Shown here piece after piece: positions 38,401-49,808 of a stretch of 64,000 bases of DNA (position 1 is the first letter of the stretch; the number at the start of each line of letters is the position of its first letter). The notes below the pieces were generated by a model. That model saw nothing but the letters and a program-made list of their open reading frames with translations, ran no database searches and was not told the DNA's origin. The stretch lies in assembly GCF_023856365.1 (NCBI RefSeq), contig NW_026042720.1, forward strand, positions 47,493 to 111,492. The letters are read 5' to 3'. The position numbers and the translations under genes are program-made. Source of the stretch: Brienomyrus brachyistius (taxonomy: Eukaryota > Chordata > Actinopteri > Osteoglossiformes > Mormyridae).

Positions 38401-40375
38401 CTGCTTGTTTGTCAGTGTCAGGCTGCTGCTGGTTTGTCAGTGTCAGGCTGCTGCTGGTTTGTCAGGGTCAGGCTGCTGCTGGTTTGTCAGGGTCAGGCTG
38501 CTGCTGGTTTGTCAGGGTCAGGCTGCTGCTGGTTTGTCAGGGTCAGGCTGCTGCTGGTTTGTCAGGGTCAGGCTGCTGCTGGTTTGTCAGGGTCAGGCTG
38601 CTGCTGGTTTGTCAGGGTCAGGCTGCTGCTGGTTTGTCAGGGTCAGGCTGCTGCTGGTTTGTCAGGGTCAGGCGGGTGCTGGTTTGTCAGGGTCAGGCGG
38701 GTGCTGGTTTGTCAGGGTCAGGCGGGTGCTGGTTTGTCAGGGTCAGGCGGGTGCTGGTTTGTCAGGCGGGTGCTGGTTTGTCAGGCGGGTGCTGGTTTGT
38801 CAGGCTGGTGCTGGTTTGTCAGGCTGGTGCTGGTTTGTCAGGCTGGTGCTGGTTTGTCAGGCTGGTGCTGGTTTGTCAGGCTGGTGCTGGTTTGTCAGTG
38901 TCAGGCTGGTGCTGGTTTGTCAGTGTCAGGCTGCTGCTGGTTTGTCAGTGTCAGGCTGCTGCTTTGTCAGTGTCAGGCTGCTGCTTTGTCAGTGTCAGGC
39001 TGCTGCTTTGTCAGTGTCAGGCTGCTGCTTTGTCAGTGTCAGGCTGCTGCTGCTTTGTCAGTGTCAGGCTGCTGCTGCTTTGTCAGTGTCAGGCTGCTGC
39101 TGCTTTGTCAGTGTCAGGCTGCTGCTGCTTTGTCAGTGTCAGGCTGCTGCTGCTTTGTCAGTGTCAGGCTGCTGCTGCTTTGTCAGTGTCAGGCTGCTGC
39201 TGCTTTGTCAGTGTCAGGCTGCTGCTGCTTTGTCAGTGTCAGGCTGCTGCTGCTTTGTCAGTGTCAGGCTGCTGCTGCTTTGTCAGTGTCAGGCTGCTGC
39301 TGCTTTGTCAGTGTCAGGCTGCTGCTGCTTTGTCAGTGTCAGGCTGCTGCTGCTTTGTCAGTGTCAGGCTGCTGCTGCTTTGTCAGTGTCAGGCTGCTGC
39401 TGCTTTGTCAGTGTCAGGCTGCTGCTGCTTTGTCAGTGTCAGGCTGCTGCTGCTTTGTCAGTGTCAGGCTGCTGCTGCTTTGTCAGTGTCGTGCTGCTTG
39501 TTTGTCAGTGTCGTGCTGCTTGTTTGTCAGTGTCGTGCTGCTGGTTTGTCAGTGTCGTGCTGCTGGTTTGTCAGTGTCGTGCTGCTGGTTTGTCAGTGTC
39601 GTGCTGCTGGTTTGTCAGTGTCGGGCTGCTGGTTTGTCAGGGTGGTGCTGCTTGTTTGTCAGGCTGCTGCTGGTTTGTCAGGCTGCTGCTGGTTTGTCAG
39701 GCTGCTGCTGGTTTGTCAGGCTGCTGCTGGTTTGTCAGGCTGCTGCTGGTTTGTCAGGCTGCTGCTGGTTTGTCAGGCTGCTGCTGGTTTGTCAGGCTGC
39801 TGCTGGTTTGTCAGGCTGCTGCTGGTTTGTCAGGCTGCTGCTGGTTTGTCAGGCTGCTGCTGCTTTGTCAGGCTGCTGCTGCTTTGTCAGGCTGCTGCTG
39901 GTTTGTCAGGCTGCTGCTGGTTTGTCAGGGTGCTGCTGGTTTGTCAGGCTGCTGCTGCTTTGTCAGGGTGCTGCTGCTTTGTCAGGGTGCTGCTGCTTTG
40001 TCAGGGTGCTGCTGCTTTGTCAGGGTGCTGCTTTGTCAGGCTGCTGCTGCTTTGTCAGGCTGCTGCTGCTTTGTCAGGCTGCTGCTGCTTTGTCAGGGTG
40101 CTGCTTTGTCAGGCTGCTGCTGCTTTGTCAGGCTGCTGCTGCTTTGTCAGGCTGCTGCTGGTTTGTCAGGCTGCTGCTGCTTTGTCAGGCTGCTGCTGGT
40201 TTGTCAGGCTGCTGCTGGTTTGTCAGGCTGCTGCTGGTTTGTCAGGCTGCTGCTGGTTTGTCAGGCTGCTGCTGGTTTGTCAGGCTGCTGCTGGTTTGTC
40301 AGGCTGCTGCTTGTTTGTCAGGCTGCTGCTTGTTTGTCAGGCTGCTGCTTGTTTGTCAGGCTGCTGCTGGTTTGT
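35499..40375 (+). repeat. Higher-order repeat of about 4.9 kb, copy B
   Basis: Second tandem copy of the unit succession described for 30423-35498, about 0.2 kb shorter through loss of single units in several blocks. The GGTGCTGCTGG run after the sixteen-unit block has 2 units here against 4 in copy A. The match breaks down after the three GCTGCTGCTTG units near 40370. Confidence 0.86.
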
Positions 40376-41173
40376 CAGTGTCAGGCTGCTGCTGGTTTGT
40401 CAGTGTCAGGCTGCTGCTGGTTTGTCAGGCTGCTGCTGGTTTGTCAGGCTGCTGCTGGTTTGTCAGGCTGCTGCTGGTTTGTCAGGCTGCTGCTGGTTTG
40501 TCAGGGTCAGGCAGCTGGTTTGTCAGGGTGCTGCTTGTTTGTCAGGGTGCTGCTTGTTTGTCAGGGTGCTGCTGGTTTGTCAGGGTGCTGCTGGTTTGTC
40601 AGGCTGCTGCTGGTTTGTCAGGCTGCTGCTGGTTTGTCAGGCTGCTGCTGGTTTGTCAGGCTGCTGCTGGTTTGTCAGGCTGCTGCTGGTTTGTCAGGCT
40701 GCTGCTGGTTTGTCAGGCTGCTGCTGGTTTGTCAGGCTGCTGCTGGTTTGTCAGGCTGCTGCTGGTTTGTCAGGCTGCTGCTGGTTTGTCAGTGTCAGGC
40801 TGCTGCTGGTTTGTCAGGTTCAGGCTGCTGCTGGTTTGTCAGGGTCAGGCTGCTGGTGGTTTGTCAGGGTCAGGCTGCTGCTGGTTTGTCAGTGTCAGGC
40901 TGCTGCTGGTTTGTCAGTGTCAGGCTGCTGCTGGTTTGTCAGTGTCAGGCTGCTGCTGGTTTGTCAGGCTGCTGCTGGTTTATCAGGCGGCTGCTGGTTT
41001 ATCAGGCGGCTGCTGGTTTGTCAGGGTCAGGCTGCTGGTTTGTCAGGGTCAGGCTGCTGGTTTGTCAGGGTCAGGCTGCTGGTTTGTCAGGGTCAGGCTG
41101 CTGGTTTGTCAGGGTCAGGCTGCTGGTTTGTCAGGGTCAGGCTGCTGGTTTGTCAGGCGGGTGCTGGTTTGTC

Positions 41174-41382
41174 AGGCTGGTGCTGGTTTGTCAGGCTGGT
41201 GCTGGTTTGTCAGGCTGGTGCTGGTTTGTCAGGCTGGTGCTGGTTTGTCAGGCTGGTGCTGGTTTGTCAGGCTGGTGCTGGTTTGTCAGGCTGGTGCTGG
41301 TTTGTCAGGCTGGTGCTGGTTTGTCAGGCTGGTGCTGGTTTGTCAGGCTGGTGCTGGTTTGTCAGGCTGGTGCTGGTTTGTC
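41174..41382 (+). repeat. Block of eleven 19-bp units with GCTGGTGCTGG tail
   Basis: Eleven units in exact register, preceded by one GCGGGTGCTGG unit. Just upstream (about 40980-41010) two adjacent units share the rare anchor TTTATCAG with a GCGGCTGCTGG tail. Confidence 0.93.
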
Positions 41383-44300
41383 AGGGTCAGGCTGCTGGTT
41401 TGTCAGGGTCAGGCTGCTGGTTTGTCAGGGTCAGGCTGCTGCTTTGTCAGGGTCAGGCTGCTGCTTTGTCAGGGTGCTGCTTTGTCAGGGTGCTGCTTTG
41501 TCAGTGTCAGGCTGCTGCTTTGTCAGTGTCAGGCTGCTGCTTTGTCAGTGTCAGGCTGCTGCTTTGTCAGTGTCAGGCTGCTGCTTTGTCAGTGTCAGGC
41601 TGCTGCTTTGTCAGTGTCAGGCTGCTGCTTTGTCAGTGTCAGGCTGCTGCTTTGTCAGGGTCAGGCTGCTGCTTTGTCAGGGTCAGGCTGCTGCTTTGTC
41701 AGGGTCAGGCTGCTGCTTTGTCAGGGTCAGGCTGCTGCTTTGTCAGGGTCAGGCTGCTGCTGGTTTGTCAGGCTGCTGCTGGTTTGTCAGGCTGCTGCTG
41801 GTTTGTCAGGCTGCTGCTGGTTTGTCAGGCTGCTGCTGGTTTGTCAGGCTGCTGCTGGTTTGTCAGGCTGCTGCTGGTTTGTCAGGCTGCTGCTGGTTTG
41901 TCAGGCTGCTGCTGGTTTGTCAGGCTGCTGCTGGTTTGTCAGGCTGCTGCTGGTTTGTCAGGCTGCTGCTGGTTTGTCAGGCTGCTGCTGGTTTGTCAGG
42001 CTGCTGCTGGTTTGTCAGGGTCAGGCTGCTGCTGGTTTGTCAGTGTCAGGCTGCTGCTGGTTTGTCAGTGTCAGGCTGCTGCTGGTTTGTCAGTGTCAGG
42101 CTGCTGCTGGTTTGTCAGTGTCAGGCTGCTGCTGGTTTGTCAGTGTCAGGCTGCTGCTGGTTTGTCAGTGTCAGGCTGCTGCTGGTTTGTCAGTGTCAGG
42201 CTGCTGCTGGTTTGTCAGTGTCAGGCTGCTGCTGGTTTGTCAGTGTCAGGCTGCTGGTTTGTCAGGCGGCTGCTGCTTTGTCAGGCTGCTGCTTTGTCAG
42301 GCTGCTGCTTTGTCAGTGTCAGGCTGCTGCTGCTTTGTCAGTGTCAGGCTGCTGCTGGTTTGTCAGTGTCAGGCTGCTGCTGGTTTGTCAGTGTCAGGCT
42401 GCTGCTGGTTTGTCAGTGTCAGGCTGCTGCTTTGTCAGTGTCAGGCTGCTGCTTTGTCAGTGTCAGGCTGCTGCTGGTTTGTCAGTGTCAGGCTGCTGCT
42501 GGTTTGTCAGTGTCAGGCTGCTGCTGGTTTGTCAGGCGGCTGCTGCTTTGTCAGGCGGCTGCTGCTTTGTCAGGCGGCTGCTGCTTTGTCAGGCTGCTGC
42601 TGCTTTGTCAGTGTCAGGCTGCTGCTGGTTTGTCAGTGTCAGGCTGCTGCTGGTTTGTCAGTGTCAGGCTGCTGCTGCTTTGTCAGTGTCAGGCTGCTGC
42701 TGCTTTGTCAGTGTCAGGCTGCTGCTGCTTTGTCAGTGTCAGGCTGCTGCTGGTTTGTCAGTGTCAGGCTGCTGCTGCTTTGTCAGTGTCAGGCTGCTGC
42801 TGCTTTGTCAGGGTGCTGCTGGTTTGTCAGTGTCAGGCTGCTGCTTTGTCAGTGTCAGGCTGCTGCTTTGTCAGTGTCAGGCTGCTGCTTTGTCAGTGTC
42901 AGGCTGCTGCTTTGTCAGGCTGCTGCTTTGTCAGGCTGCTGCTTTGTCAGGCTGCTGCTTTGTCAGGCTGCTGCTTTGTCAGGCTGCTGCTTTGTCAGGC
43001 TGCTGCTTTGTCAGTGTCAGGCTGCTGCTTTGTCAGTGTCAGGCTGCTGCTTTGTCAGTGTCAGGCTGCTGCTTTGTCAGTGTCAGGCTGCTGGTTTGTC
43101 AGGCTGCTGGTTTGTCAGGCTGCTGGTTTGTCAGGCTGCTGGTTTGTCAGGGTGCTGGTTTGTCAGTGTCAGGCTGCTGGTTTGTCAGGCTGCTGGTTTG
43201 TCAGGCTGCTGGTTTGTCAGGGTGCTGGTTTGTCAGTGTCAGGCTGCTGCTTTGTCAGGGTCAGGCTGCTGCTTTGTCAGGGTCAGGCTGCTGCTTTGTC
43301 AGTGTCAGGCTGCTGGTTTGTCAGGGTGCTGCTGGTTTGTCAGGGTCAGGCTGCTGCTTTGTCAGGGTCAGGCTGCTGCTTTGTCAGTGTCAGGCTGCTG
43401 GTTTGTCAGGGTGCTGCTGGTTTGTCAGTGTCAGGCTGCTGCTGCTTTGTCAGGGTGCTGCTTTGTCAGGCTGCTGCTTTGTCAGGCTGCTGCTTTGTCA
43501 GGCTGCTGCTTTGTCAGGCTGCTGCTTTGTCAGGCTGCTGCTTTGTCAGGCTGCTGCTTTGTCAGGCTGCTGCTTTGTCAGGCTGCTGCTTTGTCAGCCT
43601 GCTGCTTTGTCAGGCTGCTGCTTTGTCAGTGTCAGGCTGCTGCTTTGTCAGTGTCAGGCTGCTGCTTTGTCAGGCTGCTGCTTTGTCAGGGTGCTGCTTG
43701 TTTGTCAGGGTGCTGCTGGTTTGTCAGGCTGCTGCTGGTTTGTCAGGCTGCTGCTGGTTTGTCAGGCTGCTGCTGGTTTGTCAGGCTGCTGCTGGTTTGT
43801 CAGGCTGCTGCTGGTTTGTCAGGCTGCTGCTGGTTTGTCAGGGTGCTGCTTGTTTGTCAGGGTGCTGCTGGTTTGTCAGGCTGCTGCTGGTTTGTCAGGC
43901 TGCTGCTGGTTTGTCAGGCTGCTGCTGGTTTGTCAGGCTGCTGCTGGTTTGTCAGGCTGCTGCTGGTTTGTCAGGCTGCTGCTTTGTCAGTGTCAGGCTG
44001 CTGGTTTGTCAGGCTGCTGCTTTGTCAGTGTCAGGCTGCTGCTTTGTCAGTGTCAGGCTGCTGCTTTGTCAGTGTCAGGCTGCTGCTTTGTCAGGCTGCT
44101 GCTTTGTCAGGCTGCTGCTTTGTCAGGCTGCTGCTTTGTCAGGCTGCTGCTGCTTTGTCAGTGTCAGGCTGCTGCTGCTTTGTCAGTGTCAGGCTGCTGC
44201 TGCTTTGTCAGTGTCAGGCTGCTGCTGCTTTGTCAGTGTCAGGCTGCTGCTGCTTTGTCAGTGTCAGGCTGCTGCTGCTTTGTCAGTGTCAGGCTGCTGC

Positions 44301-44485
44301 TGCTTTGTCAGTGTCAGGCTGCTGCTGCTTTGTCAGTGTCAGGCTGCTGCTGGTTTGTCAGTGTCAGGCTGCTGCTGGTTTGTCAGTGTCAGGCTGCTGC
44401 TGGTTTGTCAGTGTCAGGCTGCTGCTGGTTTGTCAGGGTGCTGCTGCTTTGTCAGGGTGCTGCTTTGTCAGGGTGCTGCTTTGTC

Positions 44486-44727
44486 AGGGTCAGGCTGCTG
44501 GTTTGTCAGGGTCAGGCTGCTGGTTTGTCAGGGTCAGGCTGCTGGTTTGTCAGGGTCAGGCTGCTGGTTTGTCAGGGTCAGGCTGCTGGTTTGTCAGGGT
44601 CAGGCTGCTGGTTTGTCAGGGTCAGGCTGCTGGTTTGTCAGGGTCAGGCTGCTGGTTTGTCAGGGTCAGGCTGCTGGTTTGTCAGGGTCAGGCTGCTGGT
44701 TTGTCAGGGTCAGGCTGCTGGTTTGTC
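44486..44727 (+). repeat. Block of eleven 22-bp units (GGTCAG hexamer, GCTGCTGG tail)
   Basis: Eleven units in exact 22-bp register, the same type as the 16-unit block at 28773-29124. Confidence 0.93.
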
Positions 44728-47700
44728 AGTGTCAGGCTGCTGCTTTGTCAGTGTCAGGCTGCTGCTTTGTCAGTGTCAGGCTGCTGCTTTGTCAGTGTCA
44801 GGCTGCTGCTTTGTCAGTGTCAGGCTGCTGCTTTGTCAGTGTCAGGCTGCTGCTTTGTCAGTGTCAGGCTGCTGCTTTGTCAGGCTGCTGCTGCTTTGTC
44901 AGGCTGCTGCTGCTTTGTCAGGGTCAGGCTGCTGCTGGTTTGTCAGGGTCAGGCTGCTGCTGGTTTGTCAGTGTCAGGCTGCTGCTGGTTTGTCAGTGTC
45001 AGGCTGCTGCTGGTTTGTCAGTGTCAGGCTGCTGCTGGTTTGTCAGTGTCAGGCTGCTGCTGGTTTGTCAGTGTCAGGCTGCTGCTGGTTTGTCAGTGTC
45101 AGGCTGCTGCTGGTTTGTCAGTGTCAGGCTGCTGCTGGTTTGTCAGTGTCAGGCTGCTGCTGGTTTGTCAGGCTGCTGCTGGTTTGTCAGGCTGCTGCTG
45201 GTTTGTCAGGCTGCTGCTGGTTTGTCAGGCTGCTGCTTTGTCAGGGTCAGGCTGCTGCTTTGTCAGGGTCAGGCTGCTGCTTTGTCAGGGTCAGGCTGCT
45301 GCTTTGTCAGGGTCAGGCTGCTGCTTTGTCAGGGTCAGGCTGCTGCTTTGTCAGGCTGCTGCTTTGTCAGGCTGCTGCTGCTTTGTCAGGCTGCTGCTGG
45401 TTTGTCAGGCTGCTGGTTTGTCAGGCTGCTGGTTTGTCAGTGTCAGGCTGCTGGTTTGTCAGTGTCAGGCTGCTGGTTTGTCAGTGTCAGGCTGCTGGTT
45501 TGTCAGGCTGCGGCTGCTGCTGGTTTGTCAGGCTGCGGCTGCTGCTGGTTTGTCAGGGTCAGGCTGCTGCTTTGTCAGGCTGCTGCTTTGTCAGGCTGCT
45601 GCTTTGTCAGGCTGCTGCTTTGTCAGGGTGCTGCTTTGTCAGGGTGCTGCTTTGTCAGGGTGCTGCTTTGTCAGGCTGCTGCTTTGTCAGGCTGCTGCTT
45701 TGTCAGGCTGCTGCTTTGTCAGGCTGCTGGTTTGTCAGGGTCAGGCTGCTGGTTTGTCAGGGTCAGGCTGCTGGTTTGTCAGGGTCGTGCTGCTGGTTTG
45801 TCAGGGTCGTGCTGCTGGTTTGTCAGTGTCAGGCTGCTGCTGGTTTGTCAGTGTCAGGCTGCTGCTGGTTTGTCAGTGTCAGGCTGCTGCTGGTTTGTCA
45901 GGGTCAGGCTGCTGCTGGTTTGTCAGGGTCAGGCTGCTGCTGGTTTGTCAGGGTCAGGCTGCTGCTGGTTTGTCAGGGTCAGGCTGCTGCTGGTTTGTCA
46001 GGGTCAGGCTGCTGCTGGTTTGTCAGGGTCAGGCTGCTGCTGGTTTGTCAGGGTCAGGCTGCTGCTGGTTTGTCAGGGTCAGGCTGCTGCTGGTTTGTCA
46101 GGGTCAGGCTGCTGCTGGTTTGTCAGGGTCAGGCTGCTGCTGGTTTGTCAGGGTCAGGCTGCTGCTGCTTTGTCAGGCTGCTGCTGCTTTGTCAGGCTGC
46201 TGCTTTGTCAGGCTGCTGCTTTGTCAGGCTGCTGCTTTGTCAGGGTGCTGCTTTGTCAGGCTGCTGCTTTGTCAGGCTGCTGCTTTGTCAGGCTGCTGCT
46301 TTGTCAGGCTGCTGCTTTGTCAGGCTGCTGCTTTGTCAGGGTCAGGCTGCTGGTTTGTCAGGCTGCTGGTTTGTCAGGGTCGTGCTGCTGGTTTGTCAGG
46401 GTCGTGCTGCTGGTTTGTCAGGGTCGTGCTGCTGGTTTGTCAGGGTCGTGCTGCTGGTTTGTCAGGGTCGTGCTGCTGGTTTGTCAGTGTCAGGGTGCTG
46501 CTGGTTTGTCAGTGTCAGGCTGCTGCTGGTTTGTCAGTGTCAGGCTGCTGCTGGTTTGTCAGTGTCAGGCTGCTGCTGGTTTGTCAGTGTCAGGCTGCTG
46601 CTGGTTTGTCAGGGTCAGGCTGCTGCTGGTTTGTCAGGGTCAGGCTGCTGCTGGTTTGTCAGGGTCAGGCTGCTGCTGGTTTGTCAGGGTCAGGCTGCTG
46701 CTGGTTTGTCAGGGTCAGGCTGCTGCTGGTTTGTCAGGGTCAGGCTGCTGCTGGTTTGTCAGGGTCAGGCTGCTGCTGCTTTGTCAGGGTCAGGCTGCTG
46801 CTTTGTCAGGGTCAGGCTGCTGCTTTGTCAGGCTGCTGCTTTGTCAGGGTCAGGCTGCTGCTTTGTCAGGGTCAGGCTGCTGCTTTGTCAGGCTGCTGCT
46901 GGGTCAGGCTGCTGCTTTGTCAGGCTGCTGCTTTGTCAGGCTGCTGCTTTGTCAGGCTGCTGCTTTGTCAGGCTGCTGCTGGTTTGTCAGGCTGCTGCTG
47001 GTTTGTCAGGCTGCTGCTGGTTTGTCAGGCTGCTGCTGGTTTGTCAGGCTGCTGGTGGTTTGTCAGGCTGCTGGTGGTTTGTCAGGCTGCTGGTGGTTTG
47101 TCAGGCTGCTGGTGGTTTGTCAGGCTGCTGGTGGTTTGTCAGGCTGCTGCTGGTTTGTCAGGCTGCTGCTGGTTTGTCAGGCTGCTGCTGGTTTGTCAGG
47201 CTGCTGCTGGTTTGTCAGGCTGCTGCTGGTTTGTCAGGCTGCTGCTGGTTTGTCAGGCTGCTGCTGGTTTGTCAGGCTGCTGCTGGTTTGTCAGGCTGCT
47301 GCTGGTTTGTCAGGCTGCTGCTGGTTTGTCAGGCTGCTGCTGGTTTGTCAGGCTGCTGCTGGTTTGTCAGGGTCAGGCTGCTGCTGGTTTGTCAGGGTCA
47401 GGCTGCTGCTGGTTTGTCAGGGTCAGGCTGCTGCTGGTTTGTCAGGGTCAGGCTGCTGCTGGTTTGTCAGTGTCAGGCTGCTGCTGGTTTGTCAGGCTGC
47501 TGCTGGTTTGTCAGGCTGCTGCTGGTTTGTCAGGCTGCTGCTGGTTTGTCAGGCTGCTGCTGGTTTGTCAGGCTGCTGCTGGTTTGTCAGGGTCAGGGTG
47601 CTGCTGGTTTGTCAGGGTCAGGCTGCTGCTGGTTTGTCAGGGTCAGGCTGCTGCTGGTTTGTCAGGGTCAGGCTGCTGCTGGTTTGTCAGGGTCAGGCTG

Positions 47701-49257
47701 CTGCTGCTTTGTCAGGGTCAGGCTGCTGCTGCTTTGTCAGGGTCAGGCTGCTGCTGGTTTGTCAGGGTCAGGCTGCTGCTGGTTTGTCAGGGTCAGGCTG
47801 CTGCTGGTTTGTCAGGGTCAGGCTGCTGCTGGTTTGTCAGGGTCAGGCTGCTGCTGGTTTGTCAGGCTGCTGCTGGTTTGTCAGGCTGCTGCTGGTTTGT
47901 CAGGCTGCTGCTGGTTTGTCAGGGTCAGGCTGGTTTGTCAGGGTCAGGCTGGTTTGTCAGGGTCAGGCTGGTTTGTCAGGCTGCTGCTGGTTTGTCAGGG
48001 TCAGGCTGGTTTGTCAGGCTGCTGCTGGTTTGTCAGGCTGCTGCTGGTTTGTCAGGCTGCTGCTGGTTTGTCAGGGTGCTGCTGGTTTGTCAGGGTCAGG
48101 CTGCTGCTGGTTTGTCAGGGTCAGGCTGCTGCTGGTTTGTCAGGGGGCTGCTGGTTTGTCAGGGGGCTGCTGGTTTGTCAGGGGGCTGCTGGTTTGTCAG
48201 GGGGCTGCTGGTTTGTCAGGGTGCTGCTGGTTTGTCAGGGTGCTGCTGGTTTGTCAGGGTCAGGCTGCTGCTGGTTTGTCAGGGTCAGGCTGCTGCTGGT
48301 TTGTCAGGGTCAGGCTGCTGCTGGTTTGTCAGTTTCAGGCTGCTGGTTTGTCAGGGTCAGGCTGCTGGTTTGTCAGGGTCAGGCTGCTGGTTTGTCAGGG
48401 TCAGGCTGCTGGTTTGTCAGGGTCAGGCTGCTGGTTTGTCAGGGTCAGGCTGCTGGTTTGTCAGGCTGCTGGTTTGTCAGTGTCAGGCTGCTGCTGCTTT
48501 GTCAGGGTGCTGCTTTGTCAGGGTGCTGCTTTGTCAGGGTGCTGCTTTGTCAGGGTGCTGCTTTGTCAGGGTGCTGCTTTGTCAGGGTGCTGCTTTGTCA
48601 GGGTGCTGCTTTGTCAGGGTGCTGCTTTGTCAGGCTGCTGCTTTGTCAGGCTGCTGCTTTGTCAGTGTCAGGCTGCTGCTTTGTCAGTGTCAGGCTGCTG
48701 GTTTGTCAGTGTCAGGCTGCTGGTTTGTCAGTGTCAGGCTGCTGGTTTGTCAGTGTCAGGCTGCTGCTTTGTCAGTGTCAGGCTGCTGCTTTGTCAGTGT
48801 CAGGCTGCTGCTGGTTTGTCAGGCTGCTGGTTTGTCAGTGTCAGGCTGCTGCTGGTTTGTCAGGGTGCTGCTGGTTTGTCAGGGTGCTGCTGGTTTGTCA
48901 GGGTGCTGCTGGTTTGTCAGGGTGCTGCTGGTTTGTCAGGGTGCTGCTGGTTTGTCAGGGTGCTGCTGGTTTGTCAGGGGGCTGCTGGTTTGTCAGGGGG
49001 CTGCTGGTTTGTCAGTGTCAGGCTGCTGCTGGTTTGTCAGTGTCAGGCTGCTGCTGGTTTGTCAGTGTCAGGCTGCTGCTGGTTTGTCAGTGTCAGGCTG
49101 CTGCTGCTTTGTCAGTGTCAGGCTGCTGCTGCTTTGTCAGTGTCAGGCTGCTGCTGCTTTGTCAGTGTCAGGCTGCTGCTGCTTTGTCAGTGTCAGGCTG
49201 CTGCTGCTTTGTCAGTGTCAGGCTGCTGCTGCTTTGTCAGTGTCAGGCTGCTGCTGC

Positions 49258-49808
49258 TTTGTCTGTCAGTGTCAGGCTGCTGCTGCTTTGTCTGTCAGTG
49301 TCAGGCTGCTGCTGCTTTGTCTGTCAGTGTCAGGCTGCTGCTGCTTTGTCTGTCAGTGTCAGGCTGCTGCTGCTTTGTCTGTCAGTGTCAGGCTGCTGCT
49401 GCTTTGTCTGTCAGTGTCAGGCTGCTGCTGCTTTGTCTGTCAGTGTCAGGCTGCTGCTGCTTTGTCTGTCAGTGTCAGGCTGCTGCTGCTTTGTCTGTCA
49501 GTGTCAGGCTGCTGCTGCTTTGTCTGTCAGTGTCAGGCTGCTGCTGCTTTGTCTGTCAGTGTCAGGCTGCTGCTGCTTTGTCTGTCAGTGTCAGGCTGCT
49601 GCTGCTTTGTCTGTCAGTGTCAGGCTGCTGCTGCTTTGTCTGTCAGTGTCAGGCTGCTGCTGCTTTGTCTGTCAGTGTCAGGCTGCTGCTGCTTTGTCTG
49701 TCAGTGTCAGGCTGCTGCTGCTTTGTCTGTCAGTGTCAGGCTGCTGCTGCTTTGTCTGTCAGTGTCAGGCTGCTGCTGCTTTGTCTGTCAGTGTCAGGCT
49801 GCTGCTGC
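49258..49808 (+). repeat. Second block of 29-bp units, nineteen copies
   Basis: Nineteen units in exact 29-bp register with the expanded anchor TTTGTCTGTCAG. Both this block and 18076-18420 grow out of 25-bp GCTGCTGCTGC units, so they could be two independent 4-bp insertions or one event moved by exchange. Confidence 0.95.
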
